A stretch of 64,000 bases of DNA, from NCBI RefSeq assembly GCF_012971745.1, contig NZ_CP048834.1, positions 4,278,001 to 4,342,000 on the forward strand. The letters are read 5' to 3'. Shown here in pieces: positions 51,035 to 58,380 of the stretch (the first letter of the stretch is position 1; each line of letters begins with the position of its first letter). Position numbers and translations under genes: made by a program. Under the pieces are notes generated by a model. It saw only the letters and a program-made list of their open reading frames with translations. It was not told where the DNA came from and ran no database searches. This stretch comes from Starkeya sp. ORNL1 (GTDB taxonomy: Bacteria; Pseudomonadota; Alphaproteobacteria; Rhizobiales; Xanthobacteraceae).

Positions 51035-52054
51035 TCAATGAATCTGGACGCGTTTGGGTGCAAGCCCCACGGCCTGACGCAACGCCTCGATCAGGCTGCG
51101 CTCATCGGCGACGCCGGTGCCGGCAATGTCGAAGGCGGTGCCGTGATCGACCGAGGTGCGGATCACCGGCAGGCCGACGGTGATGTTCACGCCGGCCTCG
51201 AGCCCAAGCACCTTGATCGGGCCGTGGCCCTGATCGTGGTACATCGCCACCACCATGTCGAAGTCGCCGCGTCCGGCGAGATAGAACAAAGTGTCGGCGG
51301 GCAGCGGCCCGCGCACGTCCCAGCCCTTGGCCTGGCAGGCCTCGATGGCGGGCGTGATCTTCGCCGCTTCCTCGCCATGGCCGAACAGGCCGTTCTCGCC
51401 GGCATGCGGATTGATGGCGCAGACGCCGATCTTCGGATTGGCAATCCCCGCCTTCACCAGCACGTCGTGGCCGCGGGTGATCACCCGCTCGACCAGGCCG
51501 GGCTCGATCTTGGCGATGGCATCGATCAGACCGATATGCGTGGTGACATGGATCACCCGCAGCTTCGGGGAGACCAGCATCATCGAGACTTCTGGCGTTC
51601 CGGTCAGGAATGCCAGCAGCTCGGTGTGGCCGGGATATTTGTGGCCGGCGGCGTGCAGCGCCTCCTTGCTGATCGGGGCGGTGCAGATCGCGTCCGCGAA
51701 GCCGGCCTTGATGACCTCGACCGCCTTCTCGATGTAGCGATAGGCCGCCTCGCCGGCGATCGCCGACACCTTGCCGAACGGCAGGTCCGGCGGCACCAGC
51801 TTCAGGTCGACGCATTGCACGGCCCTGGAAGGAAAGTGCGCATCGGCGGCGCTGTCCAGCGCTTCGACCGCAAGGTCGCTGCCGACGATCCGGCCGGCCT
51901 GCCGCAAGCGGGCGGCGTCGCCGATCACCAGTGGCTGGCAGATCGCGAGGACCTCGCCATGCGCTAGGGCCTTCATGATGACCTCGGGCCCGATCCCGGC
52001 GGGATCGCCCATGGTGATCGCGATGGTGGGGAGGCCCGTAACGGAGCCGCTCAT
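51035..52054 (-). CDS. pdxA2: PdxA2-type 4-phospho-threonate/erythronate dehydrogenase (decarboxylating)
   Basis: 339 residues of the PdxA family. Start ITMGDPAGIGPEVIMKAL and metal-ligand histidines in AAGHKYPGHTELLAFL, RVIHVTTHIGLIDAI and AMYHDQGHGPIKVLGL are intact. Neighbouring a DUF1537 kinase and KdgT-type permease it belongs to the PdxA2 group, which oxidises 4-phospho-D-threonate or -erythronate and decarboxylates it to dihydroxyacetone phosphate. It is not expected to serve vitamin B6 synthesis. Its GTG/ATG region overlaps the kinase gene by 4 nt (ATGA). Confidence 0.9.
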   Translation of the reverse strand: MSGSVTGLPTIAITMGDPAGIGPEVIMKALAHGEVLAICQPLVIGDAARLRQAGRIVGSDLAVEALDSAADAHFPSRAVQCVDLKLVPPDLPFGKVSAIAGEAAYRYIEKAVEVIKAGFADAICTAPISKEALHAAGHKYPGHTELLAFLTGTPEVSMMLVSPKLRVIHVTTHIGLIDAIAKIEPGLVERVITRGHDVLVKAGIANPKIGVCAINPHAGENGLFGHGEEAAKITPAIEACQAKGWDVRGPLPADTLFYLAGRGDFDMVVAMYHDQGHGPIKVLGLEAGVNITVGLPVIRTSVDHGTAFDIAGTGVADERSLIEALRQAVGLAPKRVQIH

Positions 52055-53322
52055 GCCGGGATTCCTTCCTTGAGAATCGTGCCTTTGCTGCGGATGGCGC
52101 GGAGCCGGCCGGCGATGCGACTGAGGCTGTCCTCGTCGCCGAAGGCGCCGGCCTTGGTCACGACCGGGATTTCGAGCCCGCCGAGCGTCAGGCCCAGCGC
52201 GACGCCGGGCTCGATCTCGTCGATCAGGCGGATGCCGTTGACGCCGAAGCTGGAAAGCAAGGCGGAGGCGGTCTCGCCGCCGGTGGCGGCGAAGGCGCTC
52301 ATCCGCGAGGCGGCCGGCTTCAGCGCCTCGGCAAGGCCCTCGACGAGCTGCGGGCCCAGCGACATGTCGGGTTCCTCATTCATCAGGATCTCGACGAGCA
52401 CATCCTCGCCGGCGTCGAGCAGATGGACGACCTGTCGGCCCAGCGCGACGCGGCCTTCCGGCGCCCCGAGCAATGTGGCCGGCTCGACCGGCACATGGAC
52501 GATACCGCCGCCCGCAACCAGCTTGCGGGCGCCGGTCCGCGACGCCACTGCGAGCGAGCCGACCACCATCAGCGCACCCTGGGTCGAGGGGGCGAAGCGC
52601 GGAGGCTCCATTGCCTCGCCCGGCATACTCGCGGCCAGCGCATGGGCAAGGCCAGCGCTGCCGATGAAGAAGGTGCCCGCGGACACCGGCAGGCTCGCCT
52701 CGGCTATGCGGTGCAGATCGTCATCGGTCTCGGCGTCGCAGACCGCGACGATCTCGCCTCGCGCCGCGATCACATTCAGCGCTGCCCGCAAGGCGTCGCC
52801 GCCAGCGCGGATCACCGCGAGCGGCACATGTTCGGTCGCGATGTCCGCACTCGCCAGCACCTCGAGAAGGTCAGCGCTGGGATAGCTGTGGTCGCGCTGC
52901 CAGACTTCGGCCTCCTCGAGTGGCCGCCCATTAACGTGGATGTGGCCGTCGACGGTGGTGCGGCCGGTGGTCGGGAAGGCTGGGGCGAAAATGCCGAAGG
53001 CCCTGCCCGAGCGCACTTTCAGGAAGGCGAGGGTTGCCGCCGTCTCGGCCGCCGGCTGGCCGCGCAGCGTCGAGTCGATCTTCTTGAACAGCACGCGGCC
53101 CTCGCCGAACAGTTGTTCGAGTGCGGCGCCATGGGTGAGCGCAGCCCGCCCGGCGGTCATGCCGCGGCTGTTCGCATCATAGGAGAAGACCTCGGGCCAC
53201 GCCGCCGCATCGAGGCGCTCGCCCCAGCTTACCGCCGAGGCAAGGCCGCGTCGTGCGAAGGCGATGGCGCAGTCCGCCGCACCGGTCAGGTCGTCGGCGA
53301 GGATGAGCCAGCGCGTGCTCAT
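52051..53322 (-). CDS. Four-carbon acid sugar kinase (DUF1537, D-threonate/D-erythronate kinase type)
   Basis: 423 residues. The N-terminal substrate domain begins WLILADDLTGAADCAIAFARRG, where DDLTGA is diagnostic for the family, with KKIDSTLRGQ and FAPAFPTTGR; the C-terminal ATP domain includes FAATGGETASALLSSFG and GLEIPVVTKAGAFGD. It phosphorylates a four-carbon sugar acid at O4, supplying PdxA2. It is coupled by short overlap to pdxA2 and lies one base after the kdgT stop region. Which epimer is used cannot be decided from sequence. Confidence 0.9.
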   Translation of the reverse strand: MSTRWLILADDLTGAADCAIAFARRGLASAVSWGERLDAAAWPEVFSYDANSRGMTAGRAALTHGAALEQLFGEGRVLFKKIDSTLRGQPAAETAATLAFLKVRSGRAFGIFAPAFPTTGRTTVDGHIHVNGRPLEEAEVWQRDHSYPSADLLEVLASADIATEHVPLAVIRAGGDALRAALNVIAARGEIVAVCDAETDDDLHRIAEASLPVSAGTFFIGSAGLAHALAASMPGEAMEPPRFAPSTQGALMVVGSLAVASRTGARKLVAGGGIVHVPVEPATLLGAPEGRVALGRQVVHLLDAGEDVLVEILMNEEPDMSLGPQLVEGLAEALKPAASRMSAFAATGGETASALLSSFGVNGIRLIDEIEPGVALGLTLGGLEIPVVTKAGAFGDEDSLSRIAGRLRAIRSKGTILKEGIPA

Positions 53323-53323
53323 G

Positions 53324-54346
53324 TCAGTGCCCGGCGGGGGTTGCGACCGGGGACGGGGACACCTCGGCCGCGGCGGTTTCGTCAGTCGGTTCCGCCGGTT
53401 GGCCGAAGGCCCTGGCGGTCCAGGCGGTGACGAGCGGCACCAGGATCGCGGTCACCACCACGCAGGCCGCGACCAGCACGGTGGCCGGCGGCGCGGCTTC
53501 CGCGTAGGCGGGATTGGCAGCGGCGATGATCGCCGGCACGGCGGCCGCATTGCCCGCGGTCGAAGCCGCGGCGACGCCGGCAACGCCCGTTCCGCCCGTC
53601 GCCCGGTCGGCGAAGAACAGCGGGATGCCGGTCACCATCACGACGGCGACGCCGAGCCCGAGGCCGAGCAGGCCGGCCTGCCAGACCTTGGTGAGATCGA
53701 GGCCGGTGCCGAGCGCGAAGGCGAAGAACGGGATCATCACCGGGATTGCCCGGCTCAGGAAATCGCGCATCTCGCGGTCGAGATTGCCGAGCAGCATGCC
53801 CACCATCAGCGGCAGGATGGAGCCGACCAGCGTCTGCCACGGGAAGGCCGAGAGCCCGGCCACGCCGAGCGTGATCATGGTGAGGAACGGACCGGATTCC
53901 AGCGACATGATCGTATAGGCGCCGACATCGCGCGGACGGCCATATTGGCCCATCAGCGCCATGTAGAGGCCGCCATTGGTGTCGTTCATCGCCGCGACGA
54001 TGGCGAGCGTCGACAGGCCGGCAAACATGCCGGCCGTCACCGGCGCCTCGCCCAGGAAGCGCCCGAACACGATGCCGAGGATGATGGCGATGCCGACCTT
54101 CACGGCGAGCAGCGTGCCGCCCTTCTTCAATATGTACGGCGTCGCCTTGAAGCTGATGCTGGCGCCCATGCAGACATAGAACACCGCCAGGATGGTCAGG
54201 GCGCCGGAGAACAGCGCGCCGGTGAACGAGCCGAAGAATTTGGGCGTACCGGGAAAGAAGGTGGCGATCACGGCGCCTATGAGCAGCGGCACCACCATCA
54301 TGCCGCCGGGGACGCGTTCGATGGCTCGCTTGATCGGAATCTGCAT
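53324..54346 (-). CDS. kdgT: 2-keto-3-deoxygluconate permease family transporter (KdgT)
   Basis: 340 residues with about 10 hydrophobic segments; the ATG at 54346 has GGAGG 7 nt before it, and the upstream extension overlaps operator-like repeats, so it was excluded. Family motifs are [44 protein letters not shown] and [13 protein letters not shown]. It is a proton-coupled importer; family members accompany DUF1537 kinases and take up D-threonate/erythronate-type acids. It is the first gene of the operon. The C-terminus ends in a 25-residue Pro/Ala-rich tail. Confidence 0.9.
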   Translation of the reverse strand: MQIPIKRAIERVPGGMMVVPLLIGAVIATFFPGTPKFFGSFTGALFSGALTILAVFYVCMGASISFKATPYILKKGGTLLAVKVGIAIILGIVFGRFLGEAPVTAGMFAGLSTLAIVAAMNDTNGGLYMALMGQYGRPRDVGAYTIMSLESGPFLTMITLGVAGLSAFPWQTLVGSILPLMVGMLLGNLDREMRDFLSRAIPVMIPFFAFALGTGLDLTKVWQAGLLGLGLGVAVVMVTGIPLFFADRATGGTGVAGVAAASTAGNAAAVPAIIAAANPAYAEAAPPATVLVAACVVVTAILVPLVTAWTARAFGQPAEPTDETAAAEVSPSPVATPAGH

Positions 54347-54388
54347 AATCGCCTCCACATCTGCGCGGTGCGCGCAGTTTTTGTTGAG

Positions 54389-54409
54389 AGCCCGCTCTTT
54401 CCGCGGGCT
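54389..54409 (-). promoter_or_regulatory. Stem-loop in the kdgT leader
   Basis: AGCCCGC (54389-54395) pairs with GCGGGCT (54403-54409) around a 7-nt loop in the 5' leader of the kdgT transcript, between the operator-like repeats and the start codon. It may be a leader hairpin or promoter-proximal attenuator. Confidence 0.35.
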
Positions 54410-54423
54410 TAGCAGATCATTAA

Positions 54424-54469
54424 TTGCGCAGGCTGCGCATAAACTCAACCGTGTTGCGCAAATTGCGCA
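54424..54469. promoter_or_regulatory. Paired 9-bp direct repeats: DeoR-type operators upstream of kdgT
   Basis: The heptamer YTGCGCA occurs four times: TTGCGCA at 54424, CTGCGCA at 54433, TTGCGCA at 54454 and TTGCGCA at 54463. Within each pair the starts are 9 bp apart, and the pairs are exactly 30 bp apart, close to three helical turns. DeoR-family repressors often bind tandem direct repeats, so this is a good candidate site for the repressor encoded at the other end of the operon. Confidence 0.6.
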
Positions 54470-54492
54470 AACCGCTCGGCGGCGGCGCTGCT

Positions 54493-55668
54493 TCAACCCA
54501 GCGTGCGAACCCCCCGCGCCAGGGCCTCGATGTCCTCCCGCGTGTTGAAGTAGTGCGGCGAGGCACGCACCAGCGTGGGCAGGTTGCGCGCCGTCGCGTC
54601 GAGCAGCGTACTCGACGGGCTGGACGTGCTGACATTGATGCCGTGCTCGGCGGCGTGGCGCTTCACTGCGCTTGCGTCATGCCTCGCCACGGAAAACGAC
54701 ACGATGGCCGCGGGATCCCGGCCGAGATCGTACAGCTTCACGCCCGGGATCTCGGCAAGCAGGTCCCGCAATTGGCTCGCCAGTGCGCGGGAACGGGTTT
54801 CGATCTCCGCGAGCCCGATCGCCAGCGCATAGTCGATGGCGGCGCCAAGACCGAGGCGCGCCGCGTAGTTGTTCTCCCAGCTCTCGAAGCGTCGGGCGTC
54901 GGGCCTCAGCTCGTAACGATCGGGGGCTGCCCAATGGGCGCCGTCGTGATCGATCATCGGCGGCTCCAGCCGCATCATCAGCTCGCGCCGGACATAGAGG
55001 AAGCCGGTGCCGCGCGGACCGCGCAGGAATTTGCGGCCGGGTGCGGAGAGGATGTCGCAGCCAATGGCCTCGACATCCACCGGCATCTGTCCGACCGCCT
55101 GACAGGCGTCGAGCAGATAGGCAATGCCGTGCGCCTTGGCGATGCGCCCGACTTCGGCCGCCGGATTGACCAGGCCGCCATTGGTGGGGATCCAGGTGAT
55201 GGAGATGAGCCGCACGCGGCCGTCGATCATGCGCTCCAGGGCGTCGGGATCGAGCGCGCCGGAGGCGTCGTCCGGAATGATCTCGATCACCGCGCCGGTT
55301 CGCCTGGCGACCTGGAGATAGGCGACGAAATTGGCGCCATACTCCGCCCGCGTGGTCAGGATGCGGTCGCCCTCGCGGAAGCTCAACGCGTAGAACGCCA
55401 TCTGCCAGGCGACGGTCGCGTTGGGCGTGAGCGCGATCTCGTCCCGCGATGCGCCGATCAGCCGTGCGACCTGGTCATAGATGCTGTCGATCCGCTCCGA
55501 TGCCTCCGCCGCGGCCTCGTAGCCGCCGATCTCGGCCTCGCGCCGCAGGTGCGCGATCATGGTCTCCAGCACCGGCGCCGGCATCAGGCTGGCGCCGGCA
55601 TTATTGAGATGGATACGGTGGGCGACGCCGGGCGTCTCCGCCCTGAGCCGGTCGAGGTCGAGCGCCAT
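54493..55668 (-). CDS. Class V aminotransferase (cysteine desulfurase/isopenicillin-N epimerase-like fold)
   Basis: 391 residues from the Met at 55668; the upstream in-frame extension is Ser/Arg-rich antisense-like sequence. The PLP-fold is evident in [49 protein letters not shown], and the Schiff-base lysine in [19 protein letters not shown]. The protein lacks an obvious mobile-loop cysteine near the C-terminus, so it is more likely an aminotransferase or lyase than a desulfurase. It forms a minus-strand set with a 4-oxalocrotonate tautomerase and an SDR. Substrate unknown. Confidence 0.85.
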   Translation of the reverse strand: MALDLDRLRAETPGVAHRIHLNNAGASLMPAPVLETMIAHLRREAEIGGYEAAAEASERIDSIYDQVARLIGASRDEIALTPNATVAWQMAFYALSFREGDRILTTRAEYGANFVAYLQVARRTGAVIEIIPDDASGALDPDALERMIDGRVRLISITWIPTNGGLVNPAAEVGRIAKAHGIAYLLDACQAVGQMPVDVEAIGCDILSAPGRKFLRGPRGTGFLYVRRELMMRLEPPMIDHDGAHWAAPDRYELRPDARRFESWENNYAARLGLGAAIDYALAIGLAEIETRSRALASQLRDLLAEIPGVKLYDLGRDPAAIVSFSVARHDASAVKRHAAEHGINVSTSSPSSTLLDATARNLPTLVRASPHYFNTREDIEALARGVRTLG

Positions 55669-55753
55669 GGTCGTCCTTCGCGGGAAGCCTATCCGGGCAT
55701 CCCGGGTAACACGACAATGCGTGGCCCCGGAAGTCGCCCGCCCCCGGCCCCGG

Positions 55754-55990
55754 CTAGCTGCCGCCGGCGGCGCGTCGCTTGCGGAATTCCTGGACCGGCA
55801 AGCCGCCCCAGCCCCAGTTTTCGGTCTCGACCTCCTCGATGACGACGAAGGTGGCCTCGAGCGGCTTGTGGAGCACGTCGAGCAGCAACTGGCTGACCCC
55901 CGCAATGAGCGCGGCCTTTTCCTCCGACGTGACGGACGTGCGGCCGTCGCCGGTTCCTTCGCGAGTGACCTGGATGGTGACGATGGGCAT
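55754..55990 (-). CDS. 4-oxalocrotonate tautomerase family protein
   Basis: 78 residues. The catalytic N-terminal proline follows the initiator Met (MPIVTIQVTREGTG), and the fold is completed by SEEKAALIAGVSQLLLDVL and the VVIEEVETENWGWGG strand, as in 4-OT/tautomerase superfamily monomers. It would tautomerise an enol/keto acid after processing of Met. It is 11 nt downstream of the SDR gene and 85 nt upstream of the aminotransferase, so an operon is likely. With a 62-residue core the protein is slightly longer than xylH-type 4-OT. Confidence 0.88.
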   Translation of the reverse strand: MPIVTIQVTREGTGDGRTSVTSEEKAALIAGVSQLLLDVLHKPLEATFVVIEEVETENWGWGGLPVQEFRKRRAAGGS

Positions 55991-56001
55991 TGTGGCCTCC
56001 C

Positions 56002-56712
56002 TTAATGACCGGCGCTTTGGCCGCCGTCGACATGAAGGATCTCGCCGGTCACGAAGCCGGCGGTCTCAAGGTAGAGTACCGCTTCCACGACGTCGCGGAT
56101 GTCGCCGAGGCGCTTGACCGGATGGAGCCCGGCGAGGAACTCATGAGTCTCGGGCGCGTGCATCGGGGTCTTGATGATGCCGGGCGAAACGGCGTTCACC
56201 CGAATCCCCCTCGCGGCATATTCGATGGCGAGCGCCTTGGTGGCCGAGTTGATGCCGCCCTTGGTGAGATTGGCCAGCACTGTCGGCACTCCGGCGATCG
56301 CATGATCGGTCAGGCTCGTAGTGATGCTGACGATGTGGCCGGAGCCCCGGCCCAGCATCTCGGCCGCGACGCGCTGCGTAATGTGGAAGAAGCCGGCGAG
56401 GTTGGTCGCGATCTTCGCGGCGAAGTCCTCGGCGGTGTATTCGATGAACGGCTTGGCGATGAAGATACCGGCATTGTTGACCAGCGTGTCGATCCGCCCG
56501 AAGCGCGCAAGCGCCTCCTTGACGACGCGTTCGGCGGTCGTCGGATCGCTGATATCGCCGGGGACGGCGAGGACATCGGGGTCGCCGCCCTGCTTGATCG
56601 AACGCGACGTTGCGACGACACGGAAATTGCGGTCGCGATATGCCTTGACCAGGGCGGCGCCGATACCCTGCGATGCCCCGGTTATGATGGCGACCTTCTG
56701 CTGATTGCTCAT
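56002..56712 (-). CDS. SDR-family protein lacking the catalytic tyrosine
   Basis: 236 residues from the Met at 56712. Cofactor motif TGASQGIG, NNAGIF and the C-terminal GIRVNAVSPGIIKTPM and GEILHVDGG show an SDR fold. The active-site Y-x3-K is degraded: the lysine K151 is present (LANLTKGG) but the tyrosine position is A147. A classical hydride transfer is therefore doubtful; some SDR sublineages with the same ALAxLTKGG pattern exist and may use another acid or serve as a binding protein. It is transcribed with the tautomerase and aminotransferase. Confidence 0.85.
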   Translation of the reverse strand: MSNQQKVAIITGASQGIGAALVKAYRDRNFRVVATSRSIKQGGDPDVLAVPGDISDPTTAERVVKEALARFGRIDTLVNNAGIFIAKPFIEYTAEDFAAKIATNLAGFFHITQRVAAEMLGRGSGHIVSITTSLTDHAIAGVPTVLANLTKGGINSATKALAIEYAARGIRVNAVSPGIIKTPMHAPETHEFLAGLHPVKRLGDIRDVVEAVLYLETAGFVTGEILHVDGGQSAGH

Positions 56713-56861
56713 GGCTAGCCTCAATGGTGGCTTCCGGCTGGCGGAATTGCCGCCGGCGGCCCGGTAAGGCCGATGCGTGACAACATGAGGTCTTTCGGAA
56801 ATCGGATTAATAGTCGTCGTCTGGAAGTCAGCCTTCCGATTTGTGGAACAGTCCCGCGCAA

Positions 56862-57803
56862 TCAGCGCTTCAGCGCGCCGGCCCCGGCGGAGAGGCGCGC
56901 AAACTCGGCGCGCAGGCGCGGAGCCGCAAAGTCGATGAAAGCGCGGACCTTCGGCACCGAGGTCCGCCCTTGCGGCGTGATCAGATGAACCGGCATGGGC
57001 GAGGGCTCGGCGTCACGGAGCACGATCTTCAACGAGCCATCCAGCACCCGCTCCGCCACGTGGTAGGTGTAGAGACGCGTCACGCCGTGGCCGTCCACGG
57101 CCGATGCGAGCGCGGCCCGGACGCTGTTGACCACCAGCCGGGGCGTGAAGTGGATCGAGCGCGCGATCGTGCTGCCCGGCACGGGCGGAAAGACCCAGGC
57201 ATCCCGTCCGAAATGGGTCGTGCTGATGATGTGGTGCTTGACGAGGTCAGCGGGCTCGTCGATGCGAGGATGTCCGGCGAGGTATCGCGGCGAGGCGACG
57301 ATGACCCGCTTTACGTCGCCGCCGACCCTGACCGCGACCATCGAGGAATCCTGGAGCTCGGCGACGCGCAGGGCGATATCGATGCCCTCGTCGACCAGAT
57401 TGGCGTTGCGGTCGAGCAGGATGAGATTCACCGAGACGGCCGGATAGACGTCGAGATAGGCGTCGATGATCGGGCGCAATATCTCTTCGCCGCTGATCGG
57501 CGGGGCGGTCACCGTCAGTGTCCCGCGCGGGGCGGTGCGCTCGCCGGCCGCGCTCAGGTCGGCCTCTTCGAGGTCGATCAGGACGCGGCGGCACGCAGCG
57601 GCATACCGCGCGCCGGCCTCGCTGAGCTTGATCGCCCGCGTCGTGCGGTGAAGGAGCTCGGTGCCGACGTGATGCTCCAGAAAAGCGATGGCTCGGCTGA
57701 CGGCGGCCGGAGAGCGACCGAGCTTTCGCCCCGCAGCGGCGAGGCTGCCCTCATCGAGGGCAGCGACAAACACCCTCATCGCTTCGATGCGATCCATGCC
57801 CAT
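56862..57803 (-). CDS. LysR family transcriptional regulator
   Basis: 313 residues. N-terminal helix-turn-helix: DRIEAMRVFVAALDEGSLAAAGRKL with LGRSPAAVSRAIAFLEHHVG, then an effector domain of the CrgA/DsdC-like group (PRGTLTVTAPPISGEEILRPI, LVDEGIDIALRVAELQDSSM). It is oriented the same way as the SDR-tautomerase-aminotransferase set downstream, with a 149-nt gap, and is its probable regulator. No clear divergent target exists on the other side. A second Met two codons later is an alternative start. Confidence 0.92.
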   Translation of the reverse strand: MGMDRIEAMRVFVAALDEGSLAAAGRKLGRSPAAVSRAIAFLEHHVGTELLHRTTRAIKLSEAGARYAAACRRVLIDLEEADLSAAGERTAPRGTLTVTAPPISGEEILRPIIDAYLDVYPAVSVNLILLDRNANLVDEGIDIALRVAELQDSSMVAVRVGGDVKRVIVASPRYLAGHPRIDEPADLVKHHIISTTHFGRDAWVFPPVPGSTIARSIHFTPRLVVNSVRAALASAVDGHGVTRLYTYHVAERVLDGSLKIVLRDAEPSPMPVHLITPQGRTSVPKVRAFIDFAAPRLRAEFARLSAGAGALKR

Positions 57804-57935
57804 TGCCCCAGGTCTTGCAACGGAGGCCCAACGTCGAACCCGCTGTCGTCAAGCTAGGGTACAGGATCGCAATCCAATCAGGCACGGCGCCGCCGGGATG
57901 AATATCAGCCGGCCCGGTTCCGTGGGGCGGGCAGG

Positions 57936-58265
57936 CTACGCAGCCTCTCCCAGCGCGTTCAGCTCCAGCACTGATTCGAACAGCTCGACCTCGGGATGGC
58001 CGTGATAGAGCGGCTTGTTGCCGCCGGCATTGCGATGGGCGGAGCGGAAGGCTTCCGAATGGGTCCAGGCCTCGAAATCGGCGCGCGAAGCCCAGATGGT
58101 GTGGGACGAGTAGAGCGTATGGTCCTCGCGCTCGGCGCCGCGCAGCAGCGCGAAGCTGACGAAGCCGGGGACAGTGGCGAGGTGCGTGTCGCGCTCGCGC
58201 CAGACGCGTTCGAACTCGGTCTCGGAGCCGTGCTTCACCTTGAAGCGGTTCATGGCCAGGAACAT
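57936..58265 (-). CDS. IsdG-like antibiotic-biosynthesis-monooxygenase fold haem-degrading enzyme
   Basis: 109 residues from the ATG at 58265, chosen because GGAG lies 8 nt upstream; an earlier GTG overlaps that site. The catalytic triad of IsdG/IsdI haem oxygenases is complete: N6 (FLAMNRFKVKHG), W67 (FEAWTHSEAF) and H77 (RSAHRNAGG), with the same Trp-His spacing of 10. It would open haem to a linear tetrapyrrole and release iron in the cytoplasm. It is encoded downstream of the TonB receptor on the same strand, across a small repeat, and completes the haem-use set. Confidence 0.82.
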   Translation of the reverse strand: MFLAMNRFKVKHGSETEFERVWRERDTHLATVPGFVSFALLRGAEREDHTLYSSHTIWASRADFEAWTHSEAFRSAHRNAGGNKPLYHGHPEVELFESVLELNALGEAA

Positions 58266-58297
58266 CGATCTCACTCCAACTCTGGGGTCCTATCCGC

Positions 58298-58375
58298 TCG
58301 GATGGAAGCACCCGGGCGAATAGGCTCTGTATTCAACAAGTGGAGCATGTTCCGATTTTTGCGGAGCATGCTCCA
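58298..58375. repeat. Palindromic repeat between the IsdG-like and receptor genes
   Basis: TGGAGCATG (58341-58349) pairs with CATGCTCCA (58367-58375) around a 17-nt loop, and the decamer TCGGATGGAA at 58298 matches that at 50053. It is a degenerate second member of the composite repeat at 50051-50154. It lies between the receptor stop and the IsdG-like start and may form a transcript hairpin. Confidence 0.65.
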
Positions 58376-58380
58376 GCGGT

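Noticed and set aside
51035..52054. Vitamin B6 biosynthesis pdxA
   Set aside because: Gene is coupled to a DUF1537 kinase and a KdgT-type permease under a DeoR regulator, the setting of the acid-sugar PdxA2 branch.
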